DNA from: Prunus persica
Taxonomy: Eukaryota > Streptophyta > Magnoliopsida > Rosales > Rosaceae
Assembly: GCF_000346465.2 (NCBI RefSeq)
Contig: NC_034014.1
Location: 4,612,461-4,676,460 of the forward strand
Length of the DNA stretch: 64,000 nucleotides
Reading direction: 5' to 3'
This document shows, piece by piece, positions 48,177 through 59,714 of this stretch (its first letter is position 1; each line of letters starts with the position of its first letter). The notes beneath the pieces are model-generated. The model did not search any database, was not told where the DNA came from, and worked only from the letters and a program-made list of their open reading frames with translations. A program made the position numbers and the translations under genes.

Positions 48177-49336
48177 GTGGGACTAAGGATGCAGTATCCC
48201 ATCACCTCCACTAAGCATCCAGAATTTCTTTTCTTTCTTTTAAATTCACTTTTGGAATTACAGCTAACTTATAAAAGTTATTCCTTGACAAGAATTCTAA
48301 ATTCATAGAGTGTTATGCACCTTCTACTACATATGTCAACAGATTGGCATTAGCATTGATTCCGGCTACTAGTATTTCTAAAGTTGTTGAAAAAGACTTG
48401 ATTTCACTCTTCAGGATTATATACAATAACAGCAGTAAAACAACGATTCATTTGGATCGAATCGCTTAGGCAGGCAGCCATCATTATGGCATACCCATTA
48501 TGTTTGTTGTAATATGTCTTTCCATCTAGGATTATATAAAATTGTTCAAATATTAAATGTGTTTTTCTGCAACAAGAAAGCATAAGTTGCTCCATGTATG
48601 GATGAGTAGATCATACCTGGTGATCACCAAATGCACACCAGCACATGACATATTATATTCCATGAAAGAAATGGTACTTTAATTTTTCATTTCTTTCAAA
48701 TACAACTCATACCCAATTTAATGCTTCTCTGGAAATTTCAGACAACTATTTTCTGGGTTGCGAAGATTACACTTTTATTAGTCGAAGTTCGGGTCATTGG
48801 CCAACCTAGAACAAGAAACCACAGTGATTCCCCAACAGAAAAACAAGGAAATATGTGTAAGTATACAAAAATTCTATATTAAAATCTTAATAATGTTTTC
48901 AAATCAGAGTGTGTATAGAAAGACAGAATATCAGAAAAGGAAAAAGCCTGATGACAGAAAAAAAAAGAAAAGAAAAAAAGGGAAAATCCTAAATGCACAA
49001 TGACCGTTGGATTTAATCTTTAAATAACAGTGGTTGATAACAGTTAAAAAAACTAAAGCCAAATTTGCTCAACTTTTTATTCATTCAAACACATTTAAAA
49101 ACGTAAAACACTATTTCTCAAAGAGTTCCTCAAAAAATCGCTTTTTTTAATTTTATAATGGCAGATTGTATAGCCTTGTAATCTTACTAATGGTCATCAA
49201 GAAAAAGAGAAGACTTTGTTTTGCATCAGAAAAAAGATAAAAAAAGCACAAAAGATGCACAGGACTTTAGTTGAATTGAATTTCTCTACTTTTGTTTATT
49301 TCATCTAAAGCACTTTAAAAATGTAAATCTCATTGC
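48177..49336. other. Spacer upstream of subtilase copy B
   Basis: No gene is recognised. It contains the upstream region of copy B and probably the 3' untranslated region of the broken copy C. Confidence 0.5.
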
Positions 49337-49738
49337 TCATGTAACCATGTTCTGGTGCTCATGTTGAATATATGCATAAACAACATTTGGACTTCTAACA
49401 CGGTGAGTCCCATCAGACCAAACCAGTGATCCAGACACTTGTGCTCCATCTGGCAAATCGCTTCTGGCAACGGTCACATCAAAATCCTTCTCCTCATCCA
49501 AGGACTGGAAAGAAAGGACTTCAGGCACTACTTTGATATCAGCATTCGAGTTCGAGAAGATTGTGGCCTTGTAAGTGGAGTTTGCAAGGCCAAATTTTTT
49601 TAACGCTTCTATGAAAATTAACCGAAAAAGGTTTCATTGGTTCAACTTTAGCTCCCATTGAAGGGTAATTGTGATCCTTTACATATCCTTGAGCAGAACC
49701 AGTAGGACATGTCCTGTTATCTCCTGATATGAGTCTAA
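49337..49738 (-). pseudogene. Subtilase copy C, 3' part of exon 10 (split by retrotransposon)
   Basis: This is the end of the third subtilase gene. It reads RLISGDNRTCPTGSAQG, HNYPSMGAKVEPMKPFSVNFHR and, in another frame, PEVLSFQSLDEEKDFDVTVA and SDGTHRVRSPNVVY. These are counterparts of the C-terminal domain of copies A and B. A one-base insertion in an A-run near 49591-49600 shifts the frame between the two pieces. The upstream border is the retrotransposon at 49739; the reading frame joins exactly to the other half at 61179, once one copy of the 5-bp duplication is set aside. Confidence 0.92.
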
Positions 49739-51193
49739 TGATGGACATATTTTATATTATATATTTAACCTCATTCTTAGTATATTTTGGTTAATATTTT
49801 GGAAGAATTTTGATACTTTGAATTATATTTTCAATATAGGACTTTCGACTCTCTCTGGAGCAAAACATAATCAAATTGAGGAATTTTGGAGTAATTCCAG
49901 TTGGAGGACGTTCTTGAGTCACTTAGCTTGATCGTATCAAAATTTCAGATTTTTCTTCAAAGCGGTTATTTTCTGGCAATAAAATAAAGGAGCAGTGCGC
50001 GGTGCTGGAATAGTGACGTGTTGGGCTTTTATTGCGTTTTTGGAGCCCAAGATGACCTCGGATGGGTTCGTGGCCTTCTAGAGAAGTGTTCAGAACATTT
50101 TTATCTTTAAAACAAGCTCTCTTGGGCCAGATTTGGAGGAGATTTGGGGCCAAAACGTGGCTGGGCAGATTTTAGGCAGATTCTCCTATTCCAATTTGGA
50201 CTTTATTTCCTAGTATTATTTTATTTTAATTAGTTTCCTTGTGGGGATAGAAAAGGTGTACATTGGCAGCTAGGTTTTAAGGGGTATTTAAGCTCTTTCT
50301 CACAGGGAATTGAGGACTTCTGAATTACTTTTGAACTTTGTATTGTGGAGAGCAATTGCTAGGGTTTTGGGTTTTCACAACTTTCAGGTGTTTTCGTTCT
50401 TTTCTTCTTAATGATATTTTCTTACATTGGCAGCTAGGTTTTAAGGGGTATTTAAGCTCTTTCTCACAGGGAATTGAGGACTTCTGAATTACTTTTGAAC
50501 TTTTAATTGCTTATGATGAGTGCATGCGTATTTTGAATTGTTAATCACTGTTTTAAACTATCTAATTGTCTTAATGCCTGATCACCATTAGGATCTTTAG
50601 AAAAGTAATTGGATGCAATTTTGGTCGGAAGGTTCCCTGAAATTGATGCTAGCTTCTTGTGATTAATAATTGTAATTTCACTTAAGATGAACACCACGTC
50701 TTAAGGGTTGCATGGTTTTTCAAAGGGTTTTCACAAAACTTAATGAGTCTTTCATGTTCAGATTTGATCCGAACGTCCGGACGGGTTGCATGTTGGATAT
50801 ACGTTCTGTGTTGGAGGTTCCAAGTAGAATATACATTAGGAAAACCTAACCTTCAAAGTGGCATGTGCAAATCATAAGTAATTGGTAAAAGTTCATAGGA
50901 TTGCTAGGTGATGGTGAAACCCTAGTGTTTTTATAAATTGATATTCAAAACTCTTTCTCTCAATCGTATTTGTTTTTGTTTAATATTTGTTTTTTAGAAT
51001 CCACCAAATTTATAATCATCTTTCTTGACTTTTTATTTTAAGTAGTAATTGGAATTTGTTTTTACATAAATTGCTAATTAGTCCTTGAGGAAAACGACCT
51101 TGCATGAGCATCTATACTACAATAGCCTTGTATTCTTGCAAGTATTTTATGTGATTTTTAACACTGTTTGCACAAGTACTAAAAATCCTATCA
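49739..51193 (+). repeat. 5' LTR
   Basis: 1455 bp, starting TGATGGACATATTTTA and ending AAAAATCCTATCA. Relative to the 3' LTR it carries an extra copy of the 81-bp sequence at 50259-50339, placed at 50423-50503, in place of about 85 bp. Other differences seen are CTTCAAAGC vs CTTCCAAGC and AAAAGGTG vs AAAAGTTG. Confidence 0.95.
50259..50503 (+). repeat. 81-bp direct duplication within the 5' LTR
   Basis: 50259-50339 and 50423-50503 are identical, starting TACATTGGCAGCTAGG and ending TTTTGAACTTT. The second copy stands where the 3' LTR has a different 85-bp segment (60400-60484). Confidence 0.93.
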
Positions 51194-51199
51194 AGAAAT

Positions 51200-51217
51200 T
51201 GGCGCCGCTGCCGGGGA
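51200..51217 (+). promoter_or_regulatory. Primer binding site, tRNA-Asp type
   Basis: TGGCGCCGCTGCCGGGGA follows the 5' LTR by six bases. It matches the reverse complement of the 3' end of tRNA-Asp plus CCA at 17 of 18 positions, using the tRNA-Asp(GUC) gene at 28564-28635 as the reference. Confidence 0.92.
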
Positions 51218-51361
51218 CTATTTTAGACAATTTTTGTTTAACCTTTTTCTGATTTATTTTATTTTATTTTATTTTACTTTTTAATTTTCGTCCAAAATAA
51301 AAAATAAAATACAAAATTGAAATTGAACAATTTTGTTTCTGTTGCAGATTTTGCAGACTGC

Positions 51362-54300
51362 ATGGTCCAGACCAGATCAGGAACTGCACAGATTGTACAA
51401 TTTGATCCAGAACCAGAGCGCACACTGCATAGACAGCGAAGAGAAGTTATTTGGGCTTGGGACTGTTCACTGCAGGGCACTTTTTTGCAGAATTTGTTTG
51501 CAAACGAGAGTAACATGGCGTTAGAATTACCTGCGGCAGGTAGACCACTCAGGGAGTCATTGGAAGCCCGTGCCACTGATGTTCCCAATTGCATTGTGTA
51601 TCCTGAACAAGAAGAGGGTGATTCGTTCGAGATCAGGCACCATATGCTTGAAATTCTACCTACTTTTCGGGGATTGCCTAATGAAGATGCAAACATACAT
51701 ATTGCAAAATTTATTGTGGGTTGCAAGAATATTTTGATTAGGGGTTTTTCTGCTGAGGCTATTAAGTTACGTCTTTTCCCTTTCACTTTGAAGGACAAGG
51801 CAGAAACTTGGTTATTCACTCTACCAGCTAATAGCATTACTACTTGGCAGCAGTTACACACAAAATTCCTGAACAAATATTATCCAGCATCCAAGACATT
51901 GAATTACAAGAGGGAGATTTTGACATTCACACAGAAGCCCAATGAAGAGTTTCATGAAGCGTGGGAGAGATATACAGAGATGTACATAAAGTGTCCACAT
52001 GTCAAAATTGATTCAGATACACAAATGAATATTTTCTTTGATGGGCTTAATCCTACATCTAAGAGCCATGTGAATGCATCAGCTGGAGGATCATTATCAA
52101 ATAAATCTGCAAGAGAGGCATTTGAACTGTTTGATATGATGGCTACAGAATCTCAGCAATGGGCAGCAGAACATTCACAGAAAAGGGGCATTTTTGAGTT
52201 ATCAGTAGGTTCTCCCAACATGTCTGCACAAATGGAAAAAATGGATAAGAAAATTGATGCAAAGTTTGATATGCTTCTACAACATATAGCAGGTTCTACA
52301 CAGCAGCCACCTACATCAACAGTTTGCACTATATGCAGTATGGCTACACATGACATAATGGGCTGCCCACATAGAGACTCTTACCCAGAGCTTGTTGAAC
52401 AACATGTCAATATGATGAACAGCTATCAAAGGCCTAGGAATGATGCATATGAAACTCATTACAATCCTGGATGGAGGGATCACCCTAATTTCAAATGGGG
52501 TGACAATCAGACTAATGCCAAACCATTCCAGCATGCACAAAAACCTTTTGTTCCCTCCAAACCATCTCTGGAAGATCAACTTGCTAAACTGGCAGCAACA
52601 ACTCAATCATTCATCGAGGGCAACAATCAAAGATTTCAAAATGTTGAAGCATCAATTAAAAGTTTGGAGCAACAATTTGGACAGCTAGCTACACAGATTT
52701 CAGACAGAGAAAAGGGCAAATTTCCTAGTCAAACAATTCCTAATCCAAATGGACGTGAAGATTGCAAAGTTGTTCGGACTTTACGATGTGGAAAAAGCTA
52801 TGACAATCGTGAAAATAGCATTGAAAAGGAGCAGCAAATAGTGGAAGATAATACAGAAAATTTTGCAGCAGCAGAACCTGCCAAACCTGCAGAAAAACAT
52901 AATTCGGCAGATCTAGAAACTGTTCCAAAACAAGTTCCTGAGCGTGTTTATGAGGCCCCAATTCCATATCCAGAACGTTTGAAGCCTAAAGCAAAAGATC
53001 AGCAACTTAAGGACTTTATGCAGACATTATCCAAGGTTCAAATCAACATTCCCTTACTGGATGCAATCAAGAAAATTCCATCATATGCCAAATTTTTGAA
53101 GGAAGTTTGCAGCAGCAAAAAGAAGCTTTCAGATTTGGAAAAAGTTATTTTGACAGAACAGTGCAGTGCAGTTTTGCTACACAAACTACCACCTAAGAAA
53201 AAAGATCCAGGGAGTTTTAATATTTCTTGCACTATTGGAAATTCTAATTTTAAAAGTGCTTTAATTGATTTGGGTGCAAGTATTAATTTGATGCCTTTTT
53301 CTGTTTTTCAGCGATTGGGGCAAGGAGATTTAAAGCCTACATCAATTATACTTCAACTAGCTGACCGTTCAATCACTTATCCAAGAGGTGTTATTGAAGA
53401 TCTAATTATTAAGGTTGATGATCTTTATCTACCGGCAGATTTTGTGGTTTTAGACATGGATGAAGACCTTCAAACACCTATTATTTTAGGGAGGCCGTTT
53501 ATGGCAACAGCTAGGACCTTAATTGATGTGGAAGCTGGAACATTGACTTTACGGGTTCAAGACCAATCTGTGGTGTTTAATTTGTTTGAGGCAGCAAAAC
53601 GTCCTGCTGAACAGCAAGATTGTATGCGTATTGACATGGTAGACAGTATGGTGCATGACAGATTTTGTGCTAATTCAAAAACAGATCAGTTGCTGCATGT
53701 TTTACAGGGGGAACTTGAGACAGATTCTGAAGATGAAGGTGTTCATGAGTACATACACGCATTGAACAGTCTGCCCACAGTGTTGCCAAAATTTAGGAAT
53801 GTGTATGAGAGTTTAGGGGAGCCTAAACAGCCCCTTAAACCTTCCAGACAACAGCCGCCAAAATTGGAGCTGAAGCCTTTACCACAACATCTTAAATATG
53901 CATATTTAGGAGCTGCAGAGACGCTGCCAGTTATAATTGCAGCAGATTTAACACTGACAGAGGAGGATAAATTGCTTCGTGTATTGAGAAAATATCAAGA
54001 TGCATTGGGATGGACAATTGCGGACATCAAGGGAATCAGCCCAGCACTATGTATGCACAGAATATTAATGGAAGACGACGTAAAGCCAACAGTTGATGCT
54101 CAACGCCGCCTTAACCCAATTATGAAAGAGGTGGTCAGAACAGAGGTTATGAAATTACTTGATGCAGGTATGATTTATCCTATTTCTGACAGTAAATGGG
54201 TTAGCCCGACTCAAGTTGTGCCTAAACGAACCGGTATTACAGTGGTGAAAAATGATAATAATGAGTTAGTTCCTACACGATTGACTACGGGTTGGAGAAT

Positions 54301-56770
54301 GTGTGTAGATTACCGGAAGCTTAACGCAGGGACGAGAAAAGACCATTTTCCATTGCCTTTTATTGACCAGATGTTAGAAAGGTTGGCTGGTCGGGCTTTT
54401 TACTGTTTTCTTGATGGGTATTCTGGGTATAATCAGATTCCAATCGCACCAGAGGATCAAGAGAAGACTACTTTCACTTGTCCATTCGGTACTTATGCTT
54501 ATCGGAGGATGCCATTCGGATTATGCAATGCACCTGCTACGTTTCAACGTTGTATGATGAGTATTTTTTCTGGCTTGGTCGAAAATATTGTGGAAGTTTT
54601 TATGGATGATTTTTCTGTTTTTGGGGATTCATATGATCAGTGCTTACAGAATTTATCATTAGTTCTTCAGAGATGTCAAGCGACGAATTTAGTGCTAAAC
54701 TGGGAAAAGTGTCATTTCATGGTTGAACAAGGAATTGTCTTGGGTCATTCAATTTCTAGCAAAGGCATCGAGGTTGACAAGGCAAAGATTGAAGTTATTG
54801 CAAAGCTGCCACCTCCTACATCAGTAAAAGGTGTGATATCCTTCTTAGGACACGCAGGTTTTTATCGTCGGTTCATCAAGGATTTCTCCAAGATTAGTCG
54901 ACCTTTGTGCACTTTATTGGCTAAGGATGCACCATTTAATTTTGATAAGGCCTGTTTAGAAGCATTCAACAAGTTGAAAGCCCTCCTAACTTCGGCACCC
55001 ATCATTGCTGCACCAAATTGGGATTTACCATTTGAACTAATGTGTGATGCGTCAGATTATGCTGTCGGGGCAGTTTTAGGGCAGCGAAAAGATAAGCTTC
55101 CCCATGTCATCTATTATGCAAGTCGTACTCTCAATGATGCACAGCTTAACTATGCAACTACAGAGAAGGAATTGTTGGCAGTTGTGTTCGCACTAGAGAA
55201 ATTTCGGTCTTATTTGGTTGGGGCTAAAATAATTGTCTATACAGATCATGCTGCACTTAAATACTTGTTGTCTAAGAAGGATGCAAAGCCTAGATTGATT
55301 CGTTGGGTTCTCTTACTTCAAGAATTTGACTTAGAGATTAAAGACAAGAAGGGCAGTGAGAATGTTGTGGCTGATCATTTATCTAGATTAATTATTCCAG
55401 CAGCTACAGAGGCAGATTCTCTACCATTGAGTGAAAGTTTCCCAGATGAACAGCTATTTGCTGTCAAAATTGACACACCTTGGTTTGCAGATATTGTCAA
55501 TTATTTGGCTAAGGGTGTGGTGCATCCAGATTTTTCCTACCAGCAGAAAAAGAAGTTTTTATTTGATGTAAAGCACTATTTCTGGGATGAACCGTACTTA
55601 TACAAGTATTGTGCAGACCAGATTATTCGCAGGTGTATTCCGGAGGTTGAACAGGAAAGTGTTTTAAAGTTTGCTCATCACTACGCTTGTGGAGGACATT
55701 TTGGGCAGAAAAGGACAGCAGAGAAAATCCTACAGAGTGGGTTATTTTGGCCAACACTTTTTAGAGATTCACAGAATTGGTGCAAGGCATGTGATAGGTG
55801 TCAAAGGGTCGGCAATCAATCCAGAAGGAATGAGATGCCCCAGCAAAGTATCCTAATTGTTGAACTATTTGATGTTTGGGGTATTGATTTCATGGGACCA
55901 TTCCCATCTTCTAATGGGCACCAATATATTTTAGTGGCTGTGGAATATGTTTCAAAATGGGTCGAGGCCATTGCAGCACCAACTAATCAAGGATCAGTGG
56001 TCCTGAAGTTCCTCCAGGGGGTTATATTTCCACGTTTTGGAATACCGCGTGTTATTCTTAGTGATGGGGGGAAGCATTTTATTAATAAACCATTTGCTAA
56101 CCTATTGGCAAAATATGGGATTCATCATCGCGTGGCTACACCATACCACCCACAGACATCTGGTCAAGTTGAAGTTTCAAACAGAGAAATAAAGCGTATT
56201 TTGGAGAAAACAGTGAGCTCTACACGCAAGGATTGGAGTTTCAAACTAAATGATGCTTTGTGGGCATACAGGACAGCTTATAAAACTCCTATTGGGATGT
56301 CACCATTCCGACTTGTTTATGGGAAAGCCTGTCATCTACCTATGGAGCTGGAGCATAAAGCTTACTGGGCCATTAAAGAGTTAAATTTTGCATATGACTC
56401 AGCTGGGGAAAAGCGGAAATTGCAGTTAAATGAGCTAGAGGAAATTCGTCAAGGTGCTTATGATAGTTCTCGCATCTACAAGGAAAGAACTAAGGCATTT
56501 CATGACAGTCAAATTTTACGGAAGGAATTTCAGCCAGGGCAAAAGGTTCTGTTATTTAGTTCAAGGCTCAAGTTGTTTCCAGGGAAATTAAAATCTCGCT
56601 GGACTGGACCCTACCTAGTGACTCAAGTTTTTCCTCATGGAGCAGTTCAAATCACTAATGAAGATAAAGGCAACACGTTCAAGGTGAATGGTCATAGGCT
56701 GAAACCCTACGTGGAGACACCCTTTGACATTGCAGCCGAGTCTTTGACTCTGAAGGAACCAGTGATTTGA
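51362..56770 (+). CDS. Gag-Pol polyprotein of Athila-type retrotransposon (1802 aa)
   Basis: This is one uninterrupted reading frame without frameshift between gag and pol. In order: retroelement gag domain (about residues 95-260), a CCHC zinc knuckle [14 protein letters not shown] (about 322-335), and an aspartic protease with [10 protein letters not shown] (about 635-650). The reverse transcriptase (about 950-1150) has [20 protein letters not shown] and the catalytic FMDDFSVFG. RNase H starts [13 protein letters not shown] (about 1227). The integrase has the HHCC zinc-binding block HHYACGGHF with CKACDRCQ, and DDE residues in [19 protein letters not shown] and [11 protein letters not shown]. 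The start at 51362 ([12 protein letters not shown]) was preferred to an upstream non-ATG codon. I saw no internal stop. Function is replication of the element; expression is unproven. Confidence 0.95.
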   Translation: MVQTRSGTAQIVQFDPEPERTLHRQRREVIWAWDCSLQGTFLQNLFANESNMALELPAAGRPLRESLEARATDVPNCIVYPEQEEGDSFEIRHHMLEILPTFRGLPNEDANIHIAKFIVGCKNILIRGFSAEAIKLRLFPFTLKDKAETWLFTLPANSITTWQQLHTKFLNKYYPASKTLNYKREILTFTQKPNEEFHEAWERYTEMYIKCPHVKIDSDTQMNIFFDGLNPTSKSHVNASAGGSLSNKSAREAFELFDMMATESQQWAAEHSQKRGIFELSVGSPNMSAQMEKMDKKIDAKFDMLLQHIAGSTQQPPTSTVCTICSMATHDIMGCPHRDSYPELVEQHVNMMNSYQRPRNDAYETHYNPGWRDHPNFKWGDNQTNAKPFQHAQKPFVPSKPSLEDQLAKLAATTQSFIEGNNQRFQNVEASIKSLEQQFGQLATQISDREKGKFPSQTIPNPNGREDCKVVRTLRCGKSYDNRENSIEKEQQIVEDNTENFAAAEPAKPAEKHNSADLETVPKQVPERVYEAPIPYPERLKPKAKDQQLKDFMQTLSKVQINIPLLDAIKKIPSYAKFLKEVCSSKKKLSDLEKVILTEQCSAVLLHKLPPKKKDPGSFNISCTIGNSNFKSALIDLGASINLMPFSVFQRLGQGDLKPTSIILQLADRSITYPRGVIEDLIIKVDDLYLPADFVVLDMDEDLQTPIILGRPFMATARTLIDVEAGTLTLRVQDQSVVFNLFEAAKRPAEQQDCMRIDMVDSMVHDRFCANSKTDQLLHVLQGELETDSEDEGVHEYIHALNSLPTVLPKFRNVYESLGEPKQPLKPSRQQPPKLELKPLPQHLKYAYLGAAETLPVIIAADLTLTEEDKLLRVLRKYQDALGWTIADIKGISPALCMHRILMEDDVKPTVDAQRRLNPIMKEVVRTEVMKLLDAGMIYPISDSKWVSPTQVVPKRTGITVVKNDNNELVPTRLTTGWRMCVDYRKLNAGTRKDHFPLPFIDQMLERLAGRAFYCFLDGYSGYNQIPIAPEDQEKTTFTCPFGTYAYRRMPFGLCNAPATFQRCMMSIFSGLVENIVEVFMDDFSVFGDSYDQCLQNLSLVLQRCQATNLVLNWEKCHFMVEQGIVLGHSISSKGIEVDKAKIEVIAKLPPPTSVKGVISFLGHAGFYRRFIKDFSKISRPLCTLLAKDAPFNFDKACLEAFNKLKALLTSAPIIAAPNWDLPFELMCDASDYAVGAVLGQRKDKLPHVIYYASRTLNDAQLNYATTEKELLAVVFALEKFRSYLVGAKIIVYTDHAALKYLLSKKDAKPRLIRWVLLLQEFDLEIKDKKGSENVVADHLSRLIIPAATEADSLPLSESFPDEQLFAVKIDTPWFADIVNYLAKGVVHPDFSYQQKKKFLFDVKHYFWDEPYLYKYCADQIIRRCIPEVEQESVLKFAHHYACGGHFGQKRTAEKILQSGLFWPTLFRDSQNWCKACDRCQRVGNQSRRNEMPQQSILIVELFDVWGIDFMGPFPSSNGHQYILVAVEYVSKWVEAIAAPTNQGSVVLKFLQGVIFPRFGIPRVILSDGGKHFINKPFANLLAKYGIHHRVATPYHPQTSGQVEVSNREIKRILEKTVSSTRKDWSFKLNDALWAYRTAYKTPIGMSPFRLVYGKACHLPMELEHKAYWAIKELNFAYDSAGEKRKLQLNELEEIRQGAYDSSRIYKERTKAFHDSQILRKEFQPGQKVLLFSSRLKLFPGKLKSRWTGPYLVTQVFPHGAVQITNEDKGNTFKVNGHRLKPYVETPFDIAAESLTLKEPVI

Positions 56771-56993
56771 CCACCAGGCTTCTGCAAAGTCTAGCTACAG
56801 ACTTAAAATAGCGCGCTTATTGGGAGGCAACCCAATTTTTCTAAACTCTTTACTTCTTTTATTTTCAAAACAAAAAAAAAAAAAAAAAAAAATTGTTGTT
56901 TTCTTTATCTAGTTGTTTCTTCTTTTATTTCTTTATTTATTTATTTATTTATTTTTTCTTTCTTCTTTCTATTCCTAACACATAATTGACTCA

Positions 56994-57371
56994 ATGCAGG
57001 CCGTTTATGACTCAATGCAGGCCGTTTATGACTCAATGCAGGACACAACCATCAGCAGCATACATCAAAAAAACAGAAAATCCTACACTGGAATCTTGCA
57101 CCCAGTAGCAGCTGGAATCTTGCACCCAGCAGCAGCTGGAATCATGCACCCAGCAGCAATCCTATGTTACCATCACCACATCTACACTATACTAGAAGTT
57201 ACAGCAATTCACATGAGCTCGAGCTCACTCAAAGATTTAAGTTTGGGGGTAGCTGTTGCAAATCCAGCACATATATATCATTTTGAGCAGTTATCCATAA
57301 CCACACAATTTGCAGGCATTCGAAATTCTACTCACCAGATGCACGGGTCCACCTTTGGCACCCCCATGTGA
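56994..57371 (+). CDS. Short ORF with peptide repeats after pol (doubtful)
   Basis: 125 codons beginning MQAVYDSMQAVYDSMQD. It carries a 21-bp tandem repeat (56988-57042, unit MQAVYDS, about 2.6 copies) and a 24-bp tandem repeat (57088-57158, unit GILHPAAA, three copies), both in the same frame. I recognise no domain. It may be noncoding repetitive DNA that happens to stay open, so a protein is unproven. Confidence 0.25.
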   Translation: MQAVYDSMQAVYDSMQDTTISSIHQKNRKSYTGILHPVAAGILHPAAAGIMHPAAILCYHHHIYTILEVTAIHMSSSSLKDLSLGVAVANPAHIYHFEQLSITTQFAGIRNSTHQMHGSTFGTPM

Positions 57372-57476
57372 TTCCATGCCCTTTGAGTTTGTGTGTTGAC
57401 TGCCCTCTCATGGATCTGCATTTTTCCTACACAGTGCACATTAATGTAAGTATTTGCAGGGACAAAGAACTCACAT

Positions 57477-57848
57477 CTATACATCAACCACAGCTCCCAA
57501 ATCAGGACCACAACCAATTCTGGAATTAATCTTACCTTCAGATGGATATTGGGTCTTGACAACAATCCTTGCAAGATTATTGGTCAAGTGGTTCCTGGGT
57601 GACTCAGTGTTCTCAATATTGCTGAGAGTAAAGGTCTCTCCTCTCAGACCAGTTTTGAAGCCTTGAGAATTCTGTGGTTGTGGTTTTGCTCCTGTGAAAC
57701 ACACGAGTGACCAGCAGATTTTTGAAGTCACCAATCTCAACTTCAAGCTTGGCCACATAGGATTCCAATTCTTTGACAATTCAAGTGAGCATCCAATAGC
57801 TGGCATCCTTTCCAATTTGGGTTGGGAATCAAGCAGATGGTGTAATTT

Positions 57849-57883
<35 letters not shown>

Positions 57884-58395
57884 GTTCTGGGTTCGACAGT
57901 TTACCTACGAGATGCACAAATCTGGGGTCCTTACTGGTGGAGAATAGACTTTTGTTCAGCTTCAGCTTGTTTTCATCTTGGAACAAGTTAGCATCTGGTG
58001 ACATGGATTGAGACAGATCTGAATTTGAGGAATCCAGGGACTCCAAAACCATCCAAAAATTCAGGTGCATCAGATAATTCAACCCCACTGGTTGTGTTTG
58101 CTGCAGATGTGGCCTCCTCACACAGATGAAAATGCTGGTGTAATTGGGTTGAAAGAGAGGAAAGGATCGTGAGTGTTGGAGAGAATGAAGAAGAGCGAAG
58201 GCGGAGATGGATGGTCTTGAGAAGAGAGAAATCAGAGATCTTTTCTGATTCTCTGGAACACAGCGAGAGGCTTTGGTTTATCCAAGCAATATTATTTTTC
58301 TTCTGCAAAATGGGAATGGACAGAAGAGAGCATTTCAGCTCTGGGCTCGGGCTAGGAGAAGGGAATCCAATATTTTTCAGATGACAGATGCAGCA
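57477..58395 (-). other. Antisense gene-like block inside the retrotransposon
   Basis: On the minus strand a pyrimidine-rich, leader-like stretch (about 58160-58330) is followed by an ATG at 58052 and a frame reading MVLESLDSSNSDLSQSMSPD, which ends at a donor-like CTCGTAG|GTAAAC. A later stretch has an acceptor-like TGTTTCACAG and an open block TGLRGETFTLSNIENTESPR, then a donor-like GAAG|GTAAGATT. This order suggests a captured host gene fragment. It is not recognised and splice signals may be chance. Confidence 0.4.
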
Positions 58396-58430
58396 GCTAC
58401 AGCAGGTTATATTGTAGCTGTCGCTCATAT

Positions 58431-58520
58431 TTGACGCAAGTGTGGACGTGGTTGAGTTGGTCAGCGCTTCTTCGCAACACGCCCTGGTCCTGCCTTCGAA
58501 TCCCCTTGGTGTCTCATTTC
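58431..58520 (+). mobile_element. tRNA-like / SINE head inside the retrotransposon
   Basis: TGGTTGAGTTGGTCAGCGC (box A-like, 58449-58467) and CCTTCGAATCC (box B-like, 58493-58503) are spaced as in a Pol III internal promoter. A T-rich stretch follows. It looks like the 5' head of a tRNA-derived SINE or a decayed tRNA sequence. Confidence 0.5.
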
Positions 58521-59696
58521 TGGGTATTTTCTTTCCTATTTCTTTTCTATTATTGTTTTTCTCCTTTTCTTTCTTATTTTATTTTATTTTATTTTATTGT
58601 TCTTCTATTTTGCCTTCCTAATTTCTTTTCTTAGAGTATTTTCTTTATTTTTGATTTCCATTTTCTAAGTTTTAGTCGTTTTGTTTCTGCTCTTGTTTCT
58701 TTTGATTATTTCCCACACCTTGAGGACAATGTGTGATTTAAGTTAGGGGGTGGGAACGTAATTTTTTTTTTTATTTTTCATTTTTTGAGTCTTGTTTACA
58801 AATTTTCGTTTTTTTTCAGTCAATATCCATAGATTATTTTAAACGTTAGAACAAATGGACATGGTGAAAATCAATCCCACAGTAGAGTCTTTTCTATTTA
58901 TTGTTGCTTAGACACTAATTCATGAATTATACTTTGAAATTTGCACATCACACCAACATGGTTTTTGGGGAGTGAGATTGGAATACTTATTTTTTTGTCC
59001 AAGTGTGTTTTAATTTCTGTTCAATATAAATAAAGTTAGTATGTGTTATAAAGTAATAATTGCCTCACCCGAAACTTTGCTAGTAACCGGGCCAGTCCTG
59101 CCTAATCAGCAGTGATTCTCGAGACAAAAGGTAGAGTTTTGGCATGAGGCAGGGTGGTTAGTTGGTTTCGTAGCCTTTTCAGCTTGAGTTAATAAGTCCT
59201 TAGGGGTGTTCTACACCTAGTGCCCTAAAACCCGAGTAGTTTGGGAGACATTGACCTAAAGCTCGCTACACGGTTGGATCGAAAGCTTAAGGGAACCAAC
59301 ATTGCACAACCACTACTGTTACTATAAAAACAAAAAAAAAAACAAAAAATAGAAAAAAGAAATGGAAATTAAAAAAAAAAAAAAAAAGTGTGGAGTGTGT
59401 GAAGTATGAATAAAAGGGATGAGAGTTAAGGGTTTTAGTCGAGTCTCCATAACCATAATGGTTCACTTTACACCGAAGGAAGTTTGTGAATTCTTTTCTA
59501 ATTGAGTCTAAATAGCTTAGACTCTGTGGTGGGATTACTTGGATCTATTGAAAGGATGTTCTAGTTTTTAAAATTTTCTATGGATTGCAACTTGAAGATG
59601 GAAATTTTGTCCTGGTTAAGTGTTAGCCAGATGTCTAGTCTGTTAAGTTTTTTTATTTTTTGTTTGAGTCTTGTTTCGCTTGAGGACAAGCAAAAG

Positions 59697-59714
59697 CTAA
59701 GTTTGGGGGTATTT
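59697..59714 (+). promoter_or_regulatory. Polypurine tract before the 3' LTR
   Basis: CTAAGTTTGGGGGTATTT directly precedes the LTR start TGATGG. It holds the purine stretch GGGGG used to prime plus-strand synthesis. Similar blocks lie at 57236-57250 (AAGTTTGGGGGT) and about 58738-58750 (AAGTTAGGGGGT). Confidence 0.75.

Larger units (their letters stand above)
56771..59714 (+). other. 3' region of the retrotransposon
   Basis: This 2.9-kb stretch lies between pol and the 3' LTR, where Athila elements often carry an env-like gene. I see no such sense gene. It begins with a short perfect inverted repeat ATTGGG-AGGCAA-CCCAAT near 56819-56836. It has in-frame short peptide repeats (56994-57371) and an antisense gene-like block (57477-58395). 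Farther along are a long A-run (57850-57881) and a tRNA-like box A/B pair (about 58431-58520). Polypurine motifs TTTGGGGGT or TTAGGGGGT occur three times. Confidence 0.75.

Noticed and set aside
51274..51876. Minus-strand 200-codon ORF at the start of gag
   Set aside because: Antisense shadow of the gag reading frame, with Ser/Cys-rich wording and no domain.
56994..58634. Env-like gene of an Athila element on the sense strand
   Set aside because: No long sense frame or transmembrane pattern was found; the only sense ORF is short and repetitive.
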